DNA from: SAR202 cluster bacterium
GTDB taxonomy: Bacteria; Chloroflexota; Dehalococcoidia; UBA3495
DNA length: 12,495 nt
Assembly: GCA_009392775.1 (NCBI GenBank)
Contig: VFFT01000038.1
Location: 1 to 12,495 of the forward strand
Direction: 5' to 3'
This document shows, piece by piece, positions 1 through 6,521 of this stretch. Position numbers and translations under genes: made by a program. Every line of letters starts with the position of its first letter. Position 1 is the first letter of the stretch. The notes beneath the pieces are model-generated. The model made no database searches. It saw only the letters and a list, made by a program, of their open reading frames with translations, and was not told the DNA's origin.

Positions 1-797
<797 letters not shown>

Positions 798-826
798 AGT
801 TTTCCTTACTTCCTTCCACTATTCAA

Positions 827-838
827 TTGTTAAAGTGC
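827..838 (-). promoter_or_regulatory. boxA-like antitermination element in the 16S leader
   Basis: The minus strand reads GCACTTTAACAA, one base away from the rRNA boxA consensus GCTCTTTAACAA. It lies about 30 bases upstream of the mature 16S 5' end and downstream of the promoter, the expected place for a NusB/NusE loading site on nascent rRNA. The match is direct; the function is inferred from the family pattern. Confidence 0.6.
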
Positions 839-842
839 AAAA

Positions 843-864
843 CCATCGCCGCTTGCAGCGATGG
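843..864 (-). other. Stem-loop in the 16S leader
   Basis: CCATCGC at 843-849 and GCGATGG at 858-864 form a perfect 7-bp stem with an 8-base loop. It sits between the rRNA promoter and the boxA-like element, so it is in the transcribed leader. It could be a processing or antitermination structure; which one cannot be told from sequence. Confidence 0.45.
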
Positions 865-871
865 CCAAGGT

Positions 872-900
872 AGTATATAGGGGCCATATGGGCGTGTCAA
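872..900 (-). promoter_or_regulatory. Sigma70-type promoter of the 16S rRNA gene
   Basis: On the minus strand the -35 box is a perfect TTGACA (895-900), the spacer is 17 bases, and the -10 box is TATACT (872-877), five of six matches to TATAAT. It points into the 16S gene, with transcription expected to begin near 865. This is the strongest promoter in the window, as expected for rRNA. Confidence 0.85.
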
Positions 901-951
901 GAATGATTTGGCCGATTTTAGAACTGTTTTGGTTCATAATTTCATATTGCG

Positions 952-981
952 TTGACCGTGAGACTTAATAAATGACATAAT
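952..981 (+). promoter_or_regulatory. Promoter of ssrA
   Basis: TTGACC (952-957) and CATAAT (976-981) are separated by 18 bases, each one base off the sigma70 consensus. The predicted start is near 988, a few bases before the mature tmRNA end at 993. It is back to back with the 16S promoter; the two -35 boxes are 51 bases apart. Confidence 0.65.
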
Positions 982-992
982 TTGGTTAATCT

Positions 993-1347
993 GGGGACGC
1001 GTGGGTTCGACAGGAGCGTCCTGTGGCGGATTGCAAGCCGAGGTGTCATCTACCCTCGTTAAACCGGTGGCAAACAATAACTGGCGAACGTGAATTCGCA
1101 CTAGCCGCCTAATAGCGGCTACGTCTGCTCTTCTCTAGTCCCGGAGGGGAGGATGCAGGCGCCATAAGTCTGGGATGCAGTTGCTGTAATGTCGATAGCT
1201 AGCAGCTAAAGATTTATCGACTGGCCCCTGATCGATTCTGCCGATAGAAGCTTACAAGGGTGAGACTAAAATTATCGGACAAGCTTGTAGTACATCCGAC
1301 TGGAGGGCCTTTTGGACGGGGAGTTCGACCCTCCCCCGTCTCCACCA
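993..1347 (+). ncRNA. ssrA: Transfer-messenger RNA (tmRNA)
   Basis: tmRNA rescues ribosomes stalled on broken mRNAs and appends a degradation tag, working with SmpB. The 5' end GGGGACG pairs over seven positions (one G-U) with CGTCTCC before the 3' ACCA, which is encoded in the DNA. The conserved 5' 'GGGTTCGACAGG' segment and a T arm with loop TTCGACC are present. The internal reading frame gives GEREFALAA and ends with tandem stops TAA-TAG inside a hairpin (AGCCGC / GCGGCT, 1103-1120). The T stem appears to have six pairs (GGGGAG / CTCCCC) rather than five. The length of 355 bases fits a one-piece tmRNA. It has its own promoter upstream and a hairpin terminator downstream. Confidence 0.96.
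1083..1112 (+). other. tmRNA tag reading frame (GEREFALAA)
   Basis: Reading back from TAA at 1110 in the only frame ending in the typical ALAA gives GGC GAA CGT GAA TTC GCA CTA GCC GCC. The resume codon is taken as GGC at 1083 by analogy with the Dehalococcoides tag, which I recall as GERELVLAG. The alternative frame starting at the GCA at 1070 gives ANNNWRT and does not end in a proteolysis signal, so it was not chosen. Confidence 0.8.
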
Positions 1348-1358
1348 TGGGAATTATC

Positions 1359-1405
1359 TCGACCGCCTTTGGTAATTAATGTTCGACCTAAGGCGGTCGA
1401 TTTCT
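1359..1405 (+). terminator. Hairpin terminator after ssrA
   Basis: TCGACCGCCTT (1359-1369) pairs perfectly with AAGGCGGTCGA (1390-1400). After one mismatch, GGT (1371-1373) pairs with ACC (1386-1388). A short T-rich run (TTTCT) follows. It begins 12 bases after the tmRNA end and should end its transcription, but it also lies only 26 bases before the next start codon, so it could double as an attenuator for the enzyme cluster. Confidence 0.7.
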
Positions 1406-1426
1406 ATAAGGCTGTAGGAGTGCAAC

Positions 1427-2668
1427 ATGAAATTTGGGATTGAACTTGGATTTCAATTGCCGAGGCCTTGGACTAAGAACAGCGAATCTGACCTGTATCG
1501 AAGTAGGCTGGAGATTGCTGAATTAGTTGATCGCTTGGGGTTCGACTACGTCTGGGTTGAGGAACACCATTTCATGGAAGAATATTGCCATCTGGCTTCC
1601 CCTGAAGTTTTCTTAGCCGCTGCGAGTCAGCGTACTGAGCAAATCCGTCTCGGGTTTGGTGTTATGTTGTTGCCTCCGGCTATCAGCCATCCGGTCAGAT
1701 CGGCCGAGAAAGTATCTACAGTAGATCTATTGTCGGGAGGTAGGGTCGACTTTGGTATCGGTTCATCAAGTGACCGAGTGAACACTATAGCTTGGAATAT
1801 ACCCTGGGAAGAAAGGCAGGACATGACCGAAGCTGCTCTCAGTGAGGTAGTGCGAATGTTCGTTGAAGAGCCTTATATGGGTTGCGATGGCAAATATTTT
1901 AAGTTTCCACCAAGAAATATCATACCAAAGCCTTTTCAGAAACCGCATCCTCCACTGTGGCAAGCGTGCTCTTATAGGGAAAATATTCTGAAGGCTGCCA
2001 GAAACGGACTGGGTGCACTATCGTTCGGATTTGCTGATGCAGACACAACTCGGCAATGGGCTGAGGCCTATCATAAGACTTTCGAGCGTGAGGCCATCCC
2101 AATTGGGTATTCGATTAATCCTAACTTGAGCGTGTTGAGTAGACTAATATGTAGACCTACTGACTCCGAAGTAACAAAAATACAGGAAAAGGTAAACTTT
2201 TGGTGGTATGGGTTTGTTCATTATTTCGGATATGGGAAGCATAAACCAGGGGTAACCAGTTTATGGGACAACTACACGCGTGGTGGATACGAATACGAAT
2301 GGGATACTGGGACTATAGGTACTCCCCAAAAGATTCGTAGAACTCTCAGGGAATATGAAGAAGCAGGTTTGGATAATATAGTTTTTTCAGTTGAGGCAGG
2401 AACGATCAGCCATGAAGAGATCTGTGCTTCGTTAGAATTGTTTGCTAGCGAAGTGATGCCGGAATTTAAGGAGAGGGAAATGAGCAACAGTGCTGCCAAA
2501 CGAGCAGAGTTAGATCGCTTGTCCGAAGTGATAATGCCACGAAAACAGACTCTGGCTTCTACTACTGATATCCCAGTAGTAGAAATGAAAGAGTTTAGGC
2601 CCTGGTATCAATATATGGGATTTCCTCTTGATGAAGAGGGATTCCCTATATTAAGAGAAGGGAGCTAG
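1427..2668 (+). CDS. Luciferase-like flavin-dependent monooxygenase
   Basis: This 413-residue protein is a member of the bacterial luciferase-like (LLM class) family, TIM-barrel enzymes that use FMN or F420 for oxygenation or hydride transfer. Family marks are the N-terminal strand MKFGIEL, EEHHF at residues 45-49, the HPVRSAEKVSTVDLLSGGR stretch starting at 88 followed by VDFGIG, and the late 'GTP-x-K-I-x-x-L' motif at 298-306, followed by the barrel strand DNIVF (316-320). Beyond about residue 345 there is a roughly 65-residue tail typical of longer members. The ATG is set by AGGAG at 1416-1420 with a six-base spacer. It heads a run of five co-oriented enzyme genes. No clear promoter is visible between the ssrA hairpin and this gene. 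The substrate, and FMN versus F420 use, cannot be decided; Baeyer-Villiger-like or sulfonate/alkane oxygenation are possible. Confidence 0.9.
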   Translation: MKFGIELGFQLPRPWTKNSESDLYRSRLEIAELVDRLGFDYVWVEEHHFMEEYCHLASPEVFLAAASQRTEQIRLGFGVMLLPPAISHPVRSAEKVSTVDLLSGGRVDFGIGSSSDRVNTIAWNIPWEERQDMTEAALSEVVRMFVEEPYMGCDGKYFKFPPRNIIPKPFQKPHPPLWQACSYRENILKAARNGLGALSFGFADADTTRQWAEAYHKTFEREAIPIGYSINPNLSVLSRLICRPTDSEVTKIQEKVNFWWYGFVHYFGYGKHKPGVTSLWDNYTRGGYEYEWDTGTIGTPQKIRRTLREYEEAGLDNIVFSVEAGTISHEEICASLELFASEVMPEFKEREMSNSAAKRAELDRLSEVIMPRKQTLASTTDIPVVEMKEFRPWYQYMGFPLDEEGFPILREGS

Positions 2669-2684
2669 AAGCTAAGCTAGTCCA

Positions 2685-3476
2685 ATGACAGAGAAATTGG
2701 TAGATATAAACGGGACCACAGTATCAATCACCGGTGAAGGAAGGCCAGTGGTATTAGTGCATGGTGTTTTCATGGATCGCCGTATGTGGTTTCCACAGGT
2801 GGAAGTCCTTTCCCGTGACTACACTGTTTGTTGCATGGACATGTTGGGACATGGTTATGCACCAGATCCAGATGGAGAGCTGACTTTAAGTGATTTTGTT
2901 GAGCAACTCCACGAGGTAATTCAACATTTTGGATCAGATAAACCTGTATTAGGTGGTTTCTCTATGGGAGGTCTAGTTGCCCAAGCATATGCAATCAAGA
3001 ACCATTCCCATCTGTCAGGACTGATGCTTATGAACACCGTATATGACAGATCAGAATCCGAGGTGGCAGTAGTTACCCAGAGATATGCGGATATGACTGC
3101 GGGCGGAATAGAAAGTATAGTCCAGTCGGCCAACCAGAGATGGTTCACGGATGTAGATCGCAGAACTATGCCCGATAAGATTGATGAAATATTGGCTTGG
3201 ATGCGTAGTGGCCCATTTTCTGCCAAACACAAAGCGTATCCGGTTTTTGCTTATGGAGACAAAGAAATTACAGGAAAACTTGGTTCGATATCCTGCCCTG
3301 CCTTGATAATGACTGGCTCAGATGATTTAGGATCAACTCCGTTAATGGCTGAGAAGATGGCATCATCTATACCAGAAGCAACTTTACACGTGTTGTCTGG
3401 ACAACGCCATATGATGTCAGTTTTAAATTCGGATGCAGTGAGTGAACTGATTTTGGAATTCTTAAATAGGTTGTAG
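2685..3476 (+). CDS. Alpha/beta hydrolase, serine type
   Basis: This 263-residue hydrolase has the full alpha/beta-hydrolase pattern: oxyanion-hole HG at 26-27, GHG at 55-57, nucleophile elbow G-F-S-M-G-G with Ser93, acid Asp214 in GSDD, and His242 in GQRH. It probably hydrolyses an ester, lactone or C-C bond (esterase, 3-oxoadipate enol-lactonase-like or meta-cleavage hydrolase-like); the family does not fix the substrate. No signal peptide is seen, so it is probably cytoplasmic. It starts 16 bases after the monooxygenase stop with no convincing ribosome binding site, which suggests translation coupled to the upstream gene and a shared pathway. Confidence 0.9.
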   Translation: MTEKLVDINGTTVSITGEGRPVVLVHGVFMDRRMWFPQVEVLSRDYTVCCMDMLGHGYAPDPDGELTLSDFVEQLHEVIQHFGSDKPVLGGFSMGGLVAQAYAIKNHSHLSGLMLMNTVYDRSESEVAVVTQRYADMTAGGIESIVQSANQRWFTDVDRRTMPDKIDEILAWMRSGPFSAKHKAYPVFAYGDKEITGKLGSISCPALIMTGSDDLGSTPLMAEKMASSIPEATLHVLSGQRHMMSVLNSDAVSELILEFLNRL

Positions 3477-3554
3477 GCTAAGTACAAATTGTCTAGGTAA
3501 ACCGTACGAGATTTTAGGTAATAAATCTATGACGCTTGAAGAAGTTAATGTCAG

Positions 3555-3561
3555 AAAGGTG
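3555..3561 (+). promoter_or_regulatory. Ribosome binding site choosing the 3569 start
   Basis: AAAGGTG lies seven bases before the ATG at 3569. The in-frame upstream candidates, TTG at 3536 and ATG at 3548, have no comparable site, and the homology-like sequence begins only at MPEIKF. Confidence 0.6.
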
Positions 3562-3568
3562 CTATGTT

Positions 3569-4471
3569 ATGCCGGAAATAAAATTTGTTGAAACCCCTGT
3601 ATTAAGAATTGGTTATGAAGAGCACGGAGATAGTGAAGCGTTTTTAATTATCCTATTGCATGGGTTTCCGTACGATATAAGGTCCTGGGATAAAGTAGCT
3701 CCTGAGCTAGCTCGTGTTGGGTACAGAGTGGTTGTACCGTATCTGAGAGGATATGGGCCTACCCGGTTCTTATCTGATGACGATGTTCGCATGGCCGAGC
3801 AAGCTGCTATTGCTCAGGACGTTATTGACTTGGCAGATGCTTTGCATGTTCATGAATTTGCTTTGGCCGGGTTTGATTGGGGAAACAGGGCCGCTTGTAT
3901 AGCTTCTATCCTTCATCCTGAGAGAGTGAAAGGGTTAGTAGCAATTGGTGGATATCCAGTTCAGAATACCTTAAGTAAAGGTTCTCCAGCACGTGCTGCC
4001 AGTGAGGCCCACCGCTGGTACCAGTGGTATTTCAATACCGACCAAGGCAAGGCGGGACTTGAGCAAAACCGAAGAGATATAGTGAGATATCTGTGGGATA
4101 CGTGGTCGCCTAAGTGGCAGTACTCAGACAATGATTTCGACAGGTCTGCTGACTCATTTGATAACCCTGACTTTGTGGATATTACGTTGCATTCTTATCG
4201 TCATCGGCATATGAATGCGATTGGCGAGCCAAGATTTATTGAAATTGAATCAAGGTTATCATCTCTGCCACCCATAGATGTTCCATCGGTCGTTCTTCGA
4301 GGTGCGGATAGTGGTTTCGGGAGACCCTCTGATAATCCATCAGAGGATAATTCTAAATTCTCAAACCTGAAGTGCCGAAAAAATGTTTCAGGCGCGGGAC
4401 ATGATTTTCCATTACAGCGACCTGATGAAGTGATATCTGCTCTAATGATGCTGCTTGAAGGTAATCAGTAG
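3569..4471 (+). CDS. Alpha/beta hydrolase, epoxide hydrolase/dehalogenase-like
   Basis: This 300-residue protein uses the start at 3569; an in-frame TTG at 3536 would add 11 residues. HGFP at 31-34 supplies the oxyanion hole. The nucleophile elbow is G-F-D-W-G with Asp103 in place of serine, the mark of epoxide hydrolases and haloalkane/haloacetate dehalogenases. Asp247 (RGADSG) and His278 (GAGHDFPLQRP) complete the triad. The cap region (about 140-215) is rich in Trp and Tyr (RWYQWYF, YLWDTWSPKW), plausible for the cap tyrosines or halide-binding residues of these enzymes, but specific roles are not assigned. The expected reaction goes through an alkyl-enzyme ester, opening an epoxide or displacing a halide. 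It follows the serine hydrolase after about 90 bases and probably acts in the same pathway as the oxygenase. Confidence 0.88.
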   Translation: MPEIKFVETPVLRIGYEEHGDSEAFLIILLHGFPYDIRSWDKVAPELARVGYRVVVPYLRGYGPTRFLSDDDVRMAEQAAIAQDVIDLADALHVHEFALAGFDWGNRAACIASILHPERVKGLVAIGGYPVQNTLSKGSPARAASEAHRWYQWYFNTDQGKAGLEQNRRDIVRYLWDTWSPKWQYSDNDFDRSADSFDNPDFVDITLHSYRHRHMNAIGEPRFIEIESRLSSLPPIDVPSVVLRGADSGFGRPSDNPSEDNSKFSNLKCRKNVSGAGHDFPLQRPDEVISALMMLLEGNQ

Positions 4472-4504
4472 TTGATCTGTACTTTATGATTGCACAGATT
4501 AATA

Positions 4505-4532
4505 TTTACTGGTAATGGCTTGACCCTATGAT
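4505..4532 (+). promoter_or_regulatory. Possible promoter before the crotonase gene
   Basis: TTTACT (4505-4510) and TATGAT (4527-4532) are 16 bases apart, with four and five matches to the sigma70 boxes. A start near 4539 would give a leader of about 37 bases before ATG 4576. The gap of 104 bases after the previous gene allows an internal promoter, but the site may be chance. Confidence 0.35.
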
Positions 4533-4575
4533 GGATTATCAAATTTCTTCCGAATCTACATTATGGAGAATATAA

Positions 4576-5493
4576 ATGAGTATTAAATACGAGAAAAAAA
4601 ACCAAATTGCTTATGTGACTATTAGTAATATCGATAAAGGGAATATTCTCGATAGGCAGACTTCAGATGACATCAGTGAAGCCTGGAAGGATATCTGGGA
4701 AGACTGGGATATTAGGGCTGCAATCTTAACTGGGGATGGTGATAGGCATTTTTGCGCTGGTCACAACCTAGCACCTCCACCAGGAGTGTCGGAAGAAGAT
4801 GTTGAGCGTATCAGAACGGAAAATGTTTTCTGGCCTTTATCCGGTACTGTCAATGGGGCGAGAATTGGAGCTGACGGACGCTTAGGAGATCATTATCCTC
4901 AGATATGGAAACCCGTCATAGGTGCTATTAATGGTTGGGCCGCTGGCGCTGGATTTTATCTGATGTTGACTTCTACCGATATTAGGATAGCTAGTGCACA
5001 ACATGCACAGTTCAAATTTGCTCTTCTTAGCCAGGGATGGGTTGGGGGAGGTCCAGGAGCTACCTATCTAACGAGACAAATAGCTCATGCTGATGCAATG
5101 CGTATATTATTGACGGACGAGCCGTTTGATGCCCAGGAAGCACTTAGGATCAATCTCATCAACGAAGTTGTAGATCACAGCAAGCTGATGGAAAGAGCAG
5201 ATGAAATAGCAACTCAAATTGTCAAAATGCCACCTGTAGCCGTTCGTATGATGAAAGAGTTTGCAATAAGATTCCAAGACATACCGGTTACTGAGGCTTG
5301 GCGTGTTCAGACACTCATAAATAGTTTGCTAACTCAATTGACGACAGATGGAGACGAAGGAAGGAAGGCGTTTCAAGAGAAAAGGGAGCCTAATTTTGAT
5401 GGAGGGATTCGTCAAAAGACGGACGGGTATCCTCTGCTTGATAAAAATGATAGGTCTGTCTTGGATAAAATCCGTCGGAAGCTACATGGTTAA
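4576..5493 (+). CDS. Crotonase-fold protein (enoyl-CoA hydratase/isomerase family) lacking catalytic glutamates
   Basis: This 305-residue protein is a clear crotonase-fold member: the oxyanion-hole loop HFCAGHNL (58-65), the second backbone-NH segment KPVIGAINGWAAGAG (112-126), and the helix around TYLTRQIAHADAMRILLT (163-180). The family binds acyl-CoA thioesters and stabilises an enolate. Aligned by eye with rat enoyl-CoA hydratase, the residues at the two catalytic glutamate sites (Glu144, Glu164) are Leu150 and Arg176, so ordinary hydratase activity is unlikely. Another crotonase reaction such as decarboxylation, C-C hydrolysis, ring cleavage or isomerisation is more plausible. A C-terminal extension (about 265-305) is rich in charged residues. 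The start is set by GGAG at 4565-4568. It sits between two alpha/beta hydrolases in the enzyme cluster. The family is certain; the reaction is open. Confidence 0.9.
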   Translation: MSIKYEKKNQIAYVTISNIDKGNILDRQTSDDISEAWKDIWEDWDIRAAILTGDGDRHFCAGHNLAPPPGVSEEDVERIRTENVFWPLSGTVNGARIGADGRLGDHYPQIWKPVIGAINGWAAGAGFYLMLTSTDIRIASAQHAQFKFALLSQGWVGGGPGATYLTRQIAHADAMRILLTDEPFDAQEALRINLINEVVDHSKLMERADEIATQIVKMPPVAVRMMKEFAIRFQDIPVTEAWRVQTLINSLLTQLTTDGDEGRKAFQEKREPNFDGGIRQKTDGYPLLDKNDRSVLDKIRRKLHG

Positions 5494-5559
5494 ATTTGGC
5501 TATGTAGGGTTTATAGGAAATATATTTAACATTACATGCGACATGCGCGGAATCTTTTT

Positions 5560-5564
5560 GGAGG
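5560..5564 (+). promoter_or_regulatory. Ribosome binding site choosing the 5569 start
   Basis: GGAGG sits four bases before ATG 5569. The longer reading from ATG 5536 would place this strong site inside the gene and add eleven residues without family resemblance. Confidence 0.6.
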
Positions 5565-5568
5565 ATAT

Positions 5569-6336
5569 ATGCCATACGTTAATAATTCGGATGTGAGAAT
5601 ACATTATCACGTAGAAGGTGCCGGCCCAGACCTGATCTTACAACACGGACTTACTAATAGCATGGAGAACTGGTATGCCTACGGATTCGTAGAAGAATTA
5701 AAGAAAAATTACCGGCTAATTCTTGTTGACGCTCGGGGCCACGGCAAAAGTGACAAACCCCATGATCCCAGCCTTTATGATCTGAGACTACGTGTGGGAG
5801 ATATTATCGCAGTAATGGATGCTCTTGGCGTAGATAAGGCTCACTATATGGGTTATTCAATGGGCGGACGAATAGGTTTTGGTCTGATCATGTATGAGCT
5901 GGATCGTTTTAATTCCCTAATAATTGGAGGGATGAGTGCGGATACACCTAATACGGATATCCCTCCTGAGGAGAGAATCAAAACTCTCAAGCTGGGTATG
6001 GAAAGTTATGTAGCAGATGCAGAGGAAAAAGAAGGGCCAATAGAGACTCTCCGTCGAGAACGTCTTTTGGACAACGACGCTGAGGCCCTTATAGCCGCCA
6101 CAATTGCCCCGCGAGGGACTGATGGTGTGGAGCAACTTCTGCATGACGTGGACATACCTTGTTTGCTTTATTGTGGTGATCAGGACGGATATTTTGAAGC
6201 AGCCCAGAAATCTGCTGGGTTGATACCTACGGCAATCTTTGTCGATATTCCCGGCCTTAACCATGGCCAAGTGGCACGTGCAGGGGAGGAAGTCCTCCCG
6301 CATGTCACCAGATTTCTTGAAAACGTGATTCCGTAG
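5569..6336 (+). CDS. Alpha/beta hydrolase, serine type
   Basis: This 255-residue protein has the complete catalytic set: HG at 26-27, RGHGKSDKP at 56-64, nucleophile Ser97 in G-Y-S-M-G-G, Asp206 in GDQD, and His232 in LNHGQ. It resembles small cytoplasmic esterases or enol-lactone hydrolases rather than epoxide hydrolases. It is clearly distinct from the other serine hydrolase at 2685-3476, so the cluster contains two different serine hydrolases plus an Asp-nucleophile hydrolase. It follows the crotonase gene after 75 bases, without a visible terminator between them. It is the last of the five enzyme genes; the next gene has its own promoter. The substrate is unknown. Confidence 0.9.
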   Translation: MPYVNNSDVRIHYHVEGAGPDLILQHGLTNSMENWYAYGFVEELKKNYRLILVDARGHGKSDKPHDPSLYDLRLRVGDIIAVMDALGVDKAHYMGYSMGGRIGFGLIMYELDRFNSLIIGGMSADTPNTDIPPEERIKTLKLGMESYVADAEEKEGPIETLRRERLLDNDAEALIAATIAPRGTDGVEQLLHDVDIPCLLYCGDQDGYFEAAQKSAGLIPTAIFVDIPGLNHGQVARAGEEVLPHVTRFLENVIP

Positions 6337-6414
6337 ATATAGGAATGGTTGGGTGTTCGGGATTAATCAAAATGTCTTAGATTGTGTATACAAGAGTAGT
6401 CTATAGTGATCGGG

Positions 6415-6443
6415 TTGACCCCTTGAGATATTACCTCTATCAT
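6415..6443 (+). promoter_or_regulatory. Promoter of the substrate-binding lipoprotein gene
   Basis: TTGACC (6415-6420), a 17-base spacer, and TATCAT (6438-6443): each box is one base off consensus. The predicted transcript start is near 6450, three bases before an in-frame GTG at 6453, which argues for the internal TTG start at 6522 and a leader of about 70 bases. Confidence 0.65.
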
Positions 6444-6508
6444 TAATAATAAGTGGATTTATTCAGGCATTTACATGGCGAATTTATTCTAAAATCCGAG
6501 AGATTAAA

Positions 6509-6515
6509 AAGGGAG
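6509..6515 (+). promoter_or_regulatory. Ribosome binding site choosing the TTG start at 6522
   Basis: AAGGGAG lies six bases before TTG 6522. Starting there puts a normal signal peptide (MKTLIRKG, then a hydrophobic stretch) at the very N-terminus. The GTG at 6453 would bury it behind 23 charged residues. Confidence 0.65.
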
Positions 6516-6521
6516 TTTGTT

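Noticed and set aside
1323..1400. Genomic island inserted at the 3' end of ssrA
   Set aside because: The tmRNA 3' end is a common integration site and a catabolic cluster follows, but no integrase, no transposase and no second copy of the ssrA 3' end was found in the window. Only an 8-base repeat (GTTCGACC) is seen, which may be chance.
5917..6303. 128-codon minus-strand frame within the third hydrolase gene
   Set aside because: It is fully antisense to a gene with an intact catalytic triad and shows no recognisable domain.
6453..6521. GTG at 6453 as start of the binding lipoprotein
   Set aside because: It lies about three bases after the predicted transcript start, has no ribosome binding site, and would place 23 charged residues before the signal peptide. 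TTG 6522 has AAGGGAG at a good distance.
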